A stretch of DNA of 64,000 nt from Dactylis glomerata (lineage: Eukaryota > Streptophyta > Magnoliopsida > Poales > Poaceae): contig QXEO01002115.1 in the NCBI GenBank assembly GCA_007115705.1, positions 3,875,340 through 3,939,339 of the forward strand, given 5' to 3'. The translations under genes were made by a program, and so were the position numbers. Shown piece by piece: positions 46,127 through 56,785 of the stretch. The notes beneath the pieces were generated by a model. The model saw only the letters and a program-made list of their open reading frames with translations. It did not search any database and had not been told where the DNA came from. The number at the start of each line of letters is the position of its first letter. The stretch's first letter is position 1.

Positions 46127-49100
46127 CTCAAATTATATGGAAACGGCGGTTGATGTGCTTGGTTTTTGGATGATATCTTGGTTCCTTAGCCAGTGCTATG
46201 GCGCCAGTGTTGTCGCACAATATCTCCAGTGGGTCCAAGGCATTTGGAACCACACCAAGCTCAGTGATGAAGTTTCTGATCCAAACTCCTTCACTTGATG
46301 CTTCCGAAGCAGCCATGTATTCCGCTTCTGTTGTAGATCCCGCGATCACGCTTTGCTTGCAGCTTCTCCAGCTCACAGCTCCACCATTCAAAATATAAAC
46401 GTATCCTGTCTGAGATTTAGAATCATCCGGGTCGGTGTCGAAGCTTGCGTCGACGTAACCTTTTATGACGAGCTCCTCGTCACCTCCATAGACCAAGAAC
46501 ATTTCTTTAGTCCTATTTAAATACTTTAGGATGTTCTTTACGGCTGTCCAGTGTTCCACTCCTGGATCACTTTGGTATCTGCTCGTCAAACTAAGAGCAT
46601 TGGACACATTCGGTCTAGTACACAGCATGGCATACATGATAGAACCTATGGCCGAGGCATATGGCACTTTGCTCATAGTTTCTCTATCTTTTACCGTAGC
46701 TGGACACTGAGCCTTGCTCAATATCTTACCTGACAACATGGGCAATGAACCTTTCTTTGCTTTATCCATTCTGAACCTCTTCAGAACTTTGTCCAGATAT
46801 GTACTTTGGCTTAAAGCTATTAGGCGTCTCTATCTCTATAGATTTTGATGCCTAATATATAAGCAGCTTCCCCTAGGTCTTTCATTGAAAAACATTTATT
46901 CAAATAACTCTTCACATCGTTAAGCATACCGATGTCATTTCCAATAATCAATATGTCATCCACATATAGTACTAGAAATGTCACCAAGCTCCCACTCACT
47001 TTCTTGTAGATACAAGCTTCGTAGCATTTTGGAACAAATCCAAAACTCTTGATCACTTGATCAAAACGAAGGTTCCAACTCCGAGATGCTTGCTTCAGTC
47101 CATAAATGGAACGCTGAAGTTTGCACACTTTATTAGCATCCTTAGGATCGACAAAACCTTCAGGCTGCATCATATACAACTCTTCATCAATGTTGCCATT
47201 GAGGAACGCAGTCTTGACATCCATCTGCCATATTTCATAATCATGAAACGCAGCAATTGCTAATAAAATCCGAATGGACTTAAACATCGCTACGGGAGAG
47301 AAAGTCTCATCGTAGTCAACACCTTGAACTTGCCGAAAACCTTTTGCGACAAGCCGAGCTTTATAGACAGTAACATTACCATCCGCGTCCGTTTTCTTTT
47401 TGAAAATCCATTTGCACTCAACGGCCTTACGGTCGCTAGGAGGATCCACCAAAGTCCACACTTGGTTTTCGCTCATGGATCCCAATTCGGATTTCATGGC
47501 CTCTAGCCATTTCTCAGAGTCTGGGCTCATCATTGCTTCCTCATAGTTCGCAGGTTCGCTGTTGTCTAACAACAAGACGGTTAAGACATGGTTGCCGTAC
47601 CATTCAGGAGTGGCACGTGACCTTGTCGACCTGCGAAGTTCAGTAGTAGCATCGTTCGAAGTTTCATGATCTTTATCATTAGCTTCCTCTCTTGTTGATG
47701 CAGGCGGCGCCGGAACAATTTCTGGTGCTGCGCTACTCTCCAACTCGAGAGAAGGTTCAATAACCTCGTCTAGCTCTATCTTCCTCCCACTCACTTCTTT
47801 TGAGAGAAACTCCTTCTCAAGAAAGGATCCATTCTTTGCAACAAACACTTTGCCTTCGGATCTGTGGTAGAAAGTATACCCAATCGTTTCCTTAGGGTAT
47901 CCTATGAAGACGCATTTCTCCGCTTTGGGTTCGAGCTTGTCCGGCGTCAACTTCTTGACGTAAGCTTCACATCCCCAAACTTTAAGAAACGACAACTTAG
48001 GTTTAGCACCAAACCATAGTTCATACGGTGTCGTCTCAACGGATTTAGATGGTGCCCTATTTAAAGTGAATGCAGCAGTTTCTAATGCATAACCCCAAAA
48101 TGATAACGGCAAATCTGTAAGAGACATTATTGATCGCACCATATCTAATAAAGTTCGATTCCGGCGTTCAGACACACCATTGCGCTGTGGTGTTCCGGGT
48201 GGCGTGAGTTGCGAAACGATTCCGCTTGCTTTAAGATGCGTGAGAAAATCATAACTCAAATACTCACCTCCACGATCGAATCGCAGAAATTTAATTTTCC
48301 TGTTACGATGGTTTTCCACTTCGTTCTGAAATTCTTTGAACTTTTCAAATGTTTCAGATTTATGTTTCATTAAATAGATATACCCATATCTACTTAAGTC
48401 ATCAGTAAAAGTGAGAAAATAGCGATATCCACCGCGCGTCGAAACACTCATTGGTCCGCACACATCGGTATGTATGATTTCCAACAAGTCTGTTGCTCGC
48501 TCCATTATACCGGAGAACGGGGTTTTGATCATCTTGCCCATGAGGCATGGTTCGCACGTGTCAAATGATTCAAAATCAAGAGACTCCAAAAGTCCATCAG
48601 AATGGAGTTTCTTCATGCGTTTTACACCAATATGACCTAGACGGCAGTGCCACAAATAAGTTGGATTATCACTATCTACTTTGCATCTTTTAGCCTCAAT
48701 GTTATGGATGTGTGTTTCATTGCTTTCGAGATTCAGAAGAAATAAACCATTCACAACAGGTGCATGACCATAAAAGATGTTATTCATATAAATAGAACAA
48801 CCATTATTCTCAGATTTAAATGAATAACCGTCTTGCAATAAACACGATCCAGATATAATGTTCATGCTCAACGCAGGCACATAATAACACTTATTAAGGT
48901 TTAAAACTAATCCCGAAGGTAAAACTAAGGAGAGCGTGCCGACGGCCATCACATCAACTTTTGATCCATTGCCAACGCGCATCGTCACCTCATCCCTTGC
49001 TAGCCGCCGTCTATTCCGTAGTTCCTGTTTCGAGTTACAAATATTAGCAACTGAACCAGTATCATATACCCAGGCACTACAACGAGCGCTAGTAAGGTAG

Positions 49101-49960
49101 ACATCAATAACATGTATATCAAATATACCTTTGATGGTGCCAGCCTTCTTGTCCGCTAAGTACTTCGGATAGTTGCGCTTCCAGTGACCCTTGACCTTGC
49201 AATAGAAGCACTCAGTGTCCGGCTTAGGTCCAGACTTGAGCTTCTTCTCAGCAGGGGCAACATGCTTGCCTCTGCCTTTCTTGAAAGATTCCTTTGCTCC
49301 CTTAGCTTTCTTAAAGCTAGTGGTCTTGTTGACCATCAACACATGATTGTCTTTCTTGATATCCACCTCCGCAGCTTTCAGCTTAGCGAAGAGCTCAGTG
49401 ATCGTATCAGTGGAACCAATTTGATTATGAGTAACTACAAAACCTTTGTAGCTAGGAGGGAGTGATTGCAGAACTCTGTCAATCTTGAGCTCCTCTGGAA
49501 TCTTGCAGTCCAGTTGCTCAAGGCGTTGAGTGTAGCCCGACATCTTAATGGCGTGCTCACTAACGGAACTCCCTTCCTCCATCTTGCAGTTAAAGAACTT
49601 CTCAGAGATCTCATATCTCTCAGAACGGGCCTGAGTCTGAAACATCGTTTTCAGTTCCTCAAGTATCTCAAAAGGCCCGCGGTACTTCTCAAAACGATTT
49701 TGAAGTTCCGGTTCTATAGAAAACAGCATGGTACTCATAATCACATCACAATCATCTCTACGAGCATTGAAGTCAACAAGTTCTTCAGTTTTCGCAGTTG
49801 CAGCAGGGGTGTCACCTAGAGCTTTGTCAAGTACATAGGCTTTTTGTCCGCCAGCGAGAATGATTCTCAGATTGCGGAACCAGTTGGTGAAGTTAGACCC
49901 ATTGTTCTTAAGCTTTTCTTTCTCAGCAAACACGTTGAAGTTGAAGTTGGACTTAGCCAT
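46127..49960 (-). pseudogene. BARE-1-like gag-pol polyprotein, frameshifted and truncated
   Basis: It starts at the ATG at 49960 (MAKSNFNFNVFAEKEK), the known BARE-1 start. A zinc knuckle at residues 251-264 has Tyr instead of the last Cys (CFYCKVKGHWKRNY). The protease DTGS starts at 300. Integrase motifs HTDVCGP, FDRGGEY and GVSERRNR follow in order, then reverse transcriptase with LYVDDILIIG. Near 46838 a small net deletion shifts the frame and the first frame ends at 46820. The next frame covers the RNase H part (46128-46769) and ends at a TGA near 46127-46129, where an Arg is expected, before the normal C-terminus. Confidence 0.93.
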
Positions 49961-51174
49961 TTGATCTACAACATTGCAAGTACAATTTTAGACTATGTTC
50001 ATGATAACTAGTTCAACTTAATCAAATTACTAGATGAACTCCCACTAAATTCAACATCCCTCAAGTTGTTTAGTGAACACGATCCAAATTCACCACACCT
50101 AATCCGATCTTCACGAGAAGAGATGTGGTTTCAATGGTGGACAACTCAGTGTCGATCATATCATTCATATGACTCATGTTTAACCTTTCGGTTCGTGTAT
50201 TCCGAGGCCATGTCTGTACATGCTAGGCTCGTCAAGTCAAACCCAAGTATTTCCGCGTGTGCAAAACTGGCTTGCACCCGTTGTATGTGAACGTAGAGTT
50301 TATAGCACCCGATCATCACGAGGTGCTTGAAAACGACGAACTTTCGCAACGGCGCATACATGGGGAGAACACAATTTTATCTTGATCTTTAAGTGAGGAA
50401 TCATCTTATAATGCTACCGTCGCGATCTAAGCAAAATAAGATACATAAAAGGATAAACATCACATGCATATAATTTTATGTGACATGGTATAGCCAATCT
50501 CCGCGCCATGATCTCCATCTTGTGCGCGCCGGCATGATCTCCATCACTTCACCATGATTGCCTCCACCACAAATAGCAACTACAACTATTGCTAACTATT
50601 TAGCGATAAAGTAAAGCTATTACATGGCGTATAAGAAGTTGACACGCAGGTCATACACAATTATAAAGACAACCATATGGCTCCAGCCGGTTGTGAACTC
50701 ATCGACATGCAAGTCGTGAAAGATTACAAAACATGATCATTGCATATATCTCAATTCATACTCATCATGTCTTGGGCCATACCATATCATAAAACACTCC
50801 CTGCAAAAACAAGTTAGACGTCTCTACTTTGTTGTTGCATGTTTTACGTGGCTTATGGGAGTAGCAAGCTAAGAACGATTCTTACCTATGAAAAGCCACA
50901 ACGGTGATATTATGGTTGCTAACATCCGATGTAAGTCCCATGACTACTATAGTGAGAGAAACTGGCATCCACCAGCCGCATGTATGGAACAAGCCACATG
51001 TCAAGTGCGGAGCCGGTCTCGCGAACGCGGTCGCGTAAAGTTGGCCTGGACCGCTTCGATCTCACTATACCGCGCCATAAGATATACACAACAAGAGGTT
51101 TGCAACAGAAAACATCAACGCCCGCAACAAGCATGTTGCGTTCCACTCGTGAAACACATCTACGCATAGATCTA

Positions 51175-51186
51175 GCTCTGATACCA
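51175..51186 (-). other. Primer binding site of the BARE-1-like element
   Basis: TGGTATCAGAGC on the minus strand, one base from the 5' LTR end at 51188. Confidence 0.95.
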
Positions 51187-51187
51187 C

Positions 51188-52922
51188 TGAAGGGTTTCGT
51201 AGCATAGTAAACAAAAATTTTCCTACGCAACGAACAAGAAAGCCAAGATCTAATCTAGGAGATGTAATCAACGAGAGAGGTAGATGAGATCTTCATACCC
51301 TTGAAGATTCGCACAGCGGAAACGTTCAAGAGAACGTGGTTGACGTAGTCGTACTCGCCGTCTCCTCCTCGCGATCCGATCCGATCCTACGCCGCAAGTG
51401 GCGGCGCCTCCGAGAGTTGCACACGTGCGGTGCAGCGACGTCTCCTCCTTCCTTGGTCCAGCAAGTATGGTGGAGAGATAGATTGGATCAGCAGCACGAC
51501 AGCGTGGTGCTTATGGTGGAGAGTTTCTGCGGCAGGGCTTCGCCTACGCGCAGTCGCGAGAGAGAGAGAGGGAGGGCAGCAGGGGGGCGGCTAGGGTTTG
51601 GGTTGGGGTGAGAGAGAGGGCTGCGCCCTAGCCCCCCCTATATATAGAGGGGTGGCCGGCCAAGGCCAGCTTGGCCTCTCCCCAATCCCTAGCCGACTTG
51701 GAGTAGGAAGAGTGGGGGGCAAGTTTTCCCCCCCTTCCTTATTTGAAGATTCCCTTAGGGTTTCCCCTTGGGCTGGCCGGCTGGGCCTTAGGGGCCTTGT
51801 GCGCCTGGCCCAAGGCAGGCCAGGGCACTTCCCCTTAGGCCCACGTAGGCCTCCGTCAAGTCGGGCCCATGTTGGTCCTACTCCGGAACCTTCTAGAACC
51901 TTCCGGTACAATACCGATAAACTCTGAAACCTTTCTGGAATCCAAAAACTGCTTTCCTTTATATGAATCTTATTCTCTGGACCATTCCGAAACCTCTCGT
52001 GATGTCCTGGATCTCATCCGAGACTCCGAACTAAAACTCATAAACCAATTATCCATTCTATCCTAGCATCGATGCACGTTTAAGTGTGTGACCCTACGGG
52101 TTCGAGAATATGCAGACATGATCTTCTATCAATAATCAATAGCGGGATCTGGAAACCCATATTGACTCCCACATATTCATCGATGATCATATCAGATGAA
52201 CCGCGATGTCAGGATTCAATTAATCCCGTATATGTATTCCCTTCGTCACACGATATTTTACTTGCCCGAGATTTGATCGTCGATATCACCATACCTAGTT
52301 CAATCTCGTTCACAGCAAGTACTTTACTCGTTCCATAATCCGATATCATTTTGTGATTAACTCCTTAACCACATGCTTGCAAGCGGTGTTGATATCGATT
52401 ACCGAGTGGGCCCGAAGTATATCTCTCCGACTTGGGAGGGACAAATTCCATCTCGATACATACAACCCAACAAGTACTTTCCGATCACCTGAGAGACACC
52501 TTTATTATCACCCTCACATAGGATGACGTTTGATGACTTCAAAGCTTTCTTCCGATACTAGGGAGTTGTATTATCTCATGGTCTAAGGAATACAATACAT
52601 GACATAGAAAAGCTTCGCAAAGATGAACACAATGACACGATCTAATTGCTCTGCTTTATTTGGGTCTGTCCATCACACCATTCTCCTAATGATATGATCT
52701 CATTATTAATTGACAACTCATGTCTATGGTTAGGAAACCTTAACCATCATTAATCAATGAGCTAGTCCATAGAGGCGTACTAGGGACACGGTGTTGTTCA
52801 TAAACCACACAAGTATTAAAGTTTCCGCTTAATACAATTCTAGCATGGAATATAAACATTATCATGAACAAGAATTATAATAATAACATCTTTATTATTG
52901 CCTCTAGGGCATAATTCCAACA
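51188..52922 (-). repeat. 5' LTR of the BARE-1-like element
   Basis: 1735 bp, starting TGTTGGAATTATGCCC at 52922 on the minus strand. It would drive minus-strand transcription. It differs from the 3' LTR by roughly twenty substitutions and a few short indels. Confidence 0.95.
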
Positions 52923-53840
52923 GATCCTGAGTATATTGCCTTTGTTAAGGCTCGTCTTCGTGATCAGTTTCTTATGACTGATCTTGGTCCTCTCCGCTAC
53001 TTTCTTGGGATCGAGGTTTCTTCCACTTCTGATGGCTTTTCTATCTCTCAGGAAAAGTATATTCAGGACCTTCTTGCACGTGCTGCTCTTGGGGATGAGC
53101 GCACTGTTGCGACTCCTATGGAGCTTAATGTTAAGCTTCGTCCTACTGATGGTGATCCTCTTCCTGATCCGACGTGTTATCGCCATCTTGTTGGGAGTCT
53201 TGTTTATCTTGCTGTCACTCGTCCTGATATATCTTATCCTGTTCATATTCTGAGTCAGTTTGTCTCAGCTCCTACCACTGTCCACTATAGTCATCTCCTC
53301 CGTGTTCTTTGTTATCTTCGTGGCACGATTACTCGTCGCCTTTTCTTTCCTCGTTCCAGCTCTCTCCAGCTCCAGTGCTGCTCGGATGCTACTTGGGCGA
53401 GTGATCCTTCAGATCGTCGTTCACTTTCTGCTTACTGTGTGTTTCTTGGTGGTTCGCTTGTTGCTTGAAAGACGAAGAAACAGGTTGCAGTTTCCCGTTC
53501 GAGTGTAGAGGCTGAGTTGCGAGCTATGGCCTTGTTGATTGCTGAGGTGATATGGTTACGGTGGTTGCTTGCAGATTTTGGGGTCTCTGTTACGACACCC
53601 ACTCCACTTTTATCTGACAGTACATGTGCTATCAGTATTGCACGTGATCCGGTCAAGCATGAGCTTACCAAGCATATTGGTGTTGATGCTTTTTATACAC
53701 GTGCTCAGGTGCAGGCTCAAGTTGTTGCGCTTCAATATGTGCCTTCCGATTTGCAGTTGGCGAATTTCTTTACAAAGACACAGACTAGAGCGCAGCATGA
53801 CTTCTTACTCTCCAAACTCAGTGTTGTGGATCCACCATGA
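52923..53840 (+). pseudogene. Copia polyprotein, part 3: end of reverse transcriptase and RNase H
   Basis: It resumes with DPEYIAFVKARLRDQ after the GATCC duplication, then DLGPLRYFLGIEV and the RNase H region (CSDATWASDPSDRRS near 53382-53427). A TGA at 53466-53468 interrupts the stretch LVA*KTKKQ, apparently from TGG. The frame then runs to the stop at 53838-53840 through SVEAELRAMA and HIGVDAFYTR. It belongs with 27770-29398 and 42348-44214. Confidence 0.93.
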
Positions 53841-53844
53841 GTTT

Positions 53845-53853
53845 GCGGGGGGG
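53845..53853 (+). other. Polypurine tract of the split Copia element
   Basis: GCGGGGGGG lies immediately before the 3' LTR start at 53854. Confidence 0.9.
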
Positions 53854-53983
53854 TGTTAGATGTATATTTGTATATGTGTATTTTCCCCACCTGTTAGAGG
53901 GTTTCCTGCATATTCTCACCTGTACATGTAACTATATGTTGTGGCCTTTGGCCCCCAGGGAATACAACTTTCTATTCCTAACA
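53854..53983 (+). repeat. 3' LTR (130 bp) of the split Copia element
   Basis: It has the same length and ends as 27055-27184, with about two differences. The target duplication AAGTT follows. Confidence 0.95.
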
Positions 53984-53988
53984 AAGTT

Positions 53989-54430
53989 AAGTCGAAAACA
54001 AAAGGTTGTGGTGAAGCAATGATGTGCTGAAGATTCCTCCCAAACATATCCTAAAGCGCTGGACAGAGGAAGCAAGAGATATACTGCCTGCTGAATTCTT
54101 GATGTATCAGAAATACCAGGGTACGTCCACCAAAAAATGCAAGATACGGCATTCAAGACTAGATTTGAAAGATCTCAAGTTAGTACAGCTGGGGGACGTG
54201 AATGCTGAGTCGTACTGAACTACTGAAGGATGGAGAAGACGAAAGAGCTCTATAAAACACTTGAAAAGTCAGTACTGAAGGATGGAATGAGGCTTGGGGA
54301 GAAGCTGAATTTACCTGAATGTGATGATAATTGATAATGGGTTTGTGCCTGCGATAGCGTTAAAGCCATCTATTTCAGAAGGGAGGTGTTTCCGTGGATC
54401 AGGCAGAGACAAGCCTCCTTACGAGATGCT
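53989..54430 (+). pseudogene. FAR1/FHY3-type MULE transposase C-terminal remnant, plus strand
   Basis: A clear C-terminal signature reads NDVLKIPPKHILKRWTEEAR (about 54020-54080), then ARDILPAEFLMYQKYQG and IRHSRLDLKDLKLVQLGD to a stop near 54218. This is the sequence that normally follows the SWIM finger in FAR1-type transposases. Further on, GRDKPPYE (about 54395-54420) matches the same short motif in the minus-strand remnant near 24220. Frames are interrupted and the catalytic core is not seen. It belongs to the inner MULE-like element. Confidence 0.78.
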
Positions 54431-54567
54431 AGTGAAGACATCACAAGAGCAGTGTGGTGGTGTTTCGAAAACTCCAAGGATCCAGCAAGCAAGCGGCTGT
54501 TTTGATTTCATCCTCGTTTTGTATGTTTTCGTACAGAGAAAAACAAAAAGGAGCATGTTCCTGTAAG

Positions 54568-54738
54568 AATATTATTTATAAACGACTTATTTGTCTTGAA
54601 AAAGTTTACTGAAATTGGAGCACCGAGTCCAGATTTCCCACTGCCTCTCAACCTGAACAAAATATTATTTATAAACGACTTGTTTGTCTAGGAAAAGCGT
54701 ACTGAAACTGGAGCATCGATCACAGATTCAGGTGAATA
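54568..54738 (+). repeat. 93-bp tandem duplication in the inner MULE
   Basis: The unit starting AATATTATTTATAAACGACT at 54568 repeats at 54661 (period 93). Part of it (ACTGCCTCTCAACCTGAAC at 54640-54658) occurs a third time at 54814-54832. It is noncoding. Confidence 0.85.
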
Positions 54739-55224
54739 GCGAATGCAATTAATTTTTGAAGCTGTGTGCAGTCAAGTGTACTGGACCGCGCAGTGTTGTC
54801 AACATCCATTAACCACTGCCTCTCAACCTGAACCGGCAGCTGTGCCAAAATCTATACATCTGACATCACAAACAGTCAAAAGAAAGAATACACCACATAC
54901 GGCAGCAGGATACAGTCATGGCACAGATCACGAACCGAGTACAACGGCCAGGATACCGAGCTACGTGTAGCTCGGCCTCCATATGGAGTTTTCGATAATT
55001 ACCTTAGTACTATACAGAAAGCACGACCACCTGTGGTTCATAGTGGCTGTACACATAAACATGGTATCTACAATGAGAGATCGTGGGTTCAAAACCTGGT
55101 TGCTGCGTAATTTTTTGGATATTTCTTTCCTCCCTCTGACAGGCGGGACCTAAGGTCATGTGTGCCAAAGAAAAAATGTAGGGGCATTTTTGCAAAATAA
55201 TAACCGCCACGTGTTGGCACCAGA

Positions 55225-55339
55225 GGCATATGGGACTAATCTTGCACATTGTGACAAGTTTTGGGACTAGCTGACCCTATTTTATGTGACTAATTTGCAC
55301 ATTCCAAACAACTATTGGGACTTGTGGTGTATTTAGCTC
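55225..55339 (-). repeat. Right terminal inverted repeat of the giant MULE
   Basis: It reads GAGCTAAATACACCACAAG on the minus strand from 55339, matches 22400-22531, and is followed by the 9-bp duplication TTGATGAAA. Confidence 0.88.
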
Positions 55340-55348
55340 TTGATGAAA

Positions 55349-55640
55349 CCTCAAGTTGAGTTGTACTAACACGGAAGGGCATCAGGAGGAGTAAAACACC
55401 AAGTTTGTCCAAGCGAGAGCCACATGTGTGACTCCATTCTTTTTCCTCAATAAAGCTTATTGTTAAACTTATTTAAAAAAACTAGGCAACTAGCCAATGG
55501 CTTTTAATTGATTAAGTTGAAAAAGATTTAGCGGTTTATAAGGAAAATTGGCTAAAACCATACAACACAAAATGCACCACGCCAGCCCTAAGTTCGAGCC
55601 CCACAGGAGTCGACGACCAAGTTGCCCTAGCAGCCACCGT
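55349..55640. other. Spacer right of the giant MULE, unassigned
   Basis: AT-rich sequence that would have been continuous with 22390 before the MULE insertion. I see no gene. Confidence 0.35.
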
Positions 55641-56167
55641 CAACACCTGAACACCTCAAAGCAACAAGACGGAGGTGTTGGAGTGTCGGCTTTGGTCGTT
55701 AGGACGACTTGGTAGTCGACTCGTTGTGCGGACTTGGGGCGGGTGTGGATGTCGGAGCGATGGCTCTCAGGAGTATGTTTCCTTAGCTTGTCTTCTACTA
55801 ACCCGAGGCTCCTTATTGCGGCTCGATGCATGTGCTCCCGCGGATCTCCGGGTTCTGATTGTGTAGTTAGTAGATATGCATGTACTGCTATCGGTGCTGC
55901 CTTTGGTGTTTCCTGCACAAATTCCTCCTCGTCTTCTGATGGATGTGCACTTATGCTCCTTGTGTGGCTTTCTTTTTCTTGCCCACGCTATTGTCCTTCT
56001 GCTATGTTTTGTGTCTTTATTCCTTTCTCTGCTAGACTCTGATGCTTCGCTGTATTCATCCCAATATCTTTCACTTGACATACTATTGTTATCTTGGCCT
56101 CTTCTAAACTCTTCTTTTCCCCCCCTCAACTTCTTTTTGTGTTGATGCAGGGCGTACTGATACCCCA

Positions 56168-56680
56168 TTAGCACTTCTCTTCTTGAATTGGCGGGTACTT
56201 CTGTACCATGATTGATGGCTGATATGATGATTCTCCACTCCCCGGTAGAGACGTGAATTTTCTCCTTCTCCCTCTTACCATTACTCCTTGATTTGTCGAC
56301 TTGCACGTCGACTTCTGCGTTGTCTGCATGATCATTCTCTTCTGCTGCTTCGGTGATAATGAGAAAAGGCATAATTGATGTATGTTTCTGGAGACACCAC
56401 TACTTCTGGTGGCGAAGTCCCTTTGACTATCATACAATTTGTCCACTGCTTTTTCTATGTCGAGTTCTTCCCGAGTTCCGTTGAATTTTTTGATTTTCTT
56501 TTGAGTGTTTCCTGCTGCTGCGAGGCTGATCGGCGAGTTTACCTTGCTGGAGGAGCCCATTGATGATCCAGACATTATGACTGTCTTGATTTTGCTTGCC
56601 GACAGATCCAATTTCATTGGATCTGAAAGGCGAGTCAAACCCGAAGGTCCGACGTAAAAGCTCAGACTTCCGATCGTCAA
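56168..56680 (-). pseudogene. Gag-like ORF of the truncated Gypsy fragment (170 aa)
   Basis: The frame starts about 100 bp after the primer site (MTIGSLSFYVGPSGLTRLSD) and includes EELDIEKAVDKLYDSQRDFA. No zinc knuckle or other domain is reached before it ends, and downstream frames are full of stops. Assignment to gag rests on position after an LTR and primer site; I do not recognise the family with certainty. Confidence 0.5.
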
Positions 56681-56772
56681 CTCCGTCTTCTGGTTTCGTC
56701 GATTTCTGAACTGATGTTGGCTAAAAGCAAAAAAGCTGTCGAATTCATGATTCCAACACCCCAGGTCCCCAC

Positions 56773-56783
56773 GGTCGGCGCCA
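56773..56783 (-). other. Primer binding site (TGGCGCC type)
   Basis: TGGCGCCGACC on the minus strand lies two bases after the LTR end at 56786. Many plant Gypsy elements have primer sites starting TGGCGCC. Confidence 0.65.
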
Positions 56784-56785
56784 AT

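Larger units (their letters stand above)
44215..52922 (-). mobile_element. BARE-1/Angela/WIS-like Copia element, minus strand
   Basis: LTRs at 44215-45952 (3', 1738 bp) and 51188-52922 (5', 1735 bp) begin TGTTGGAATTATGCCC on the minus strand, the hallmark of the Triticeae BARE-1/Angela/WIS family. The perfect target duplication GATCC lies at 44210-44214 and 52923-52927. A tRNA-iMet primer site and a purine tract are in place. LTR divergence is about 1-1.5% by eye. The coding region is mostly open but has a frameshift and a nonsense codon. Bases 49961-51174 are the long leader typical of the family, with no gene. Confidence 0.96.
27055..53983 (+). mobile_element. Ty1/Copia element with 130-bp LTRs, split by two later retrotransposons
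   Basis: Short LTRs (27055-27184 and 53854-53983) start TGTTAGATG and end TTCCTAACA. They are flanked by the perfect 5-bp target duplication AAGTT (27050-27054 and 53984-53988). A tRNA-iMet primer site follows the 5' LTR and a G-rich polypurine tract precedes the 3' LTR. With the Gypsy (29399-42347) and BARE-1-like (44215-52922) insertions removed, the Copia is about 5.3 kb with one polyprotein in three pieces. The LTRs show about two differences in 130 bp. It lies inside the inner MULE. Confidence 0.96.
26336..55006. mobile_element. Inner MULE-like element nested in the giant MULE
   Basis: About 65 bp of inverted repeat faces outward: left 26336-26403 and right about 54940-55006 (reverse complement). 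Both contain CATATGGAGGCCGAGCTAC followed by a short palindrome (GAGCTACxxGTAGCTC) and begin TAAGGTA. No 9-bp target duplication was found next to these ends, so the outer limits are provisional. The element's own sequence is about 26336-27054 plus 53984-55006 (1.7 kb) and holds a plus-strand FAR1-type remnant, opposite to that of the outer MULE. Confidence 0.6.
22400..55339. mobile_element. Mutator-like element (MULE), ~33 kb, swollen by nested insertions
   Basis: The ends are inverted repeats beginning GAGCTAAATACACC on both sides and alignable for about 115-130 bp. They are bounded by a perfect 9-bp target duplication TTGATGAAA at 22391-22399 and 55340-55348. A 9-bp duplication with long TIRs is the Mutator signature, and an exact match across 33 kb argues that both ends belong to one insertion. 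The element's own material is 22400-26335 plus 55007-55339, about 4.3 kb, and includes a minus-strand FAR1-type transposase remnant. The middle is a nest: another MULE-like element, a Copia, a Gypsy and a BARE-1-like Copia. It is certainly immobile now. Confidence 0.88.

Noticed and set aside
55030..55110. tRNA-like or SINE-like B-box sequence (GGGTTCAAAACC)
   Set aside because: No convincing A box, cloverleaf or A-tail could be drawn. It may be chance.
22400..55339. Reading the two inverted segments as two independent small MULE-MITEs
   Set aside because: Each lacks a partner TIR nearby, whereas the outer flanks share an exact 9-bp duplication, which fits one element.
55590..55612. Second B-box-like sequence (AGTTCGAGCCCC)
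   Set aside because: It is isolated, with no A box upstream at the right spacing.
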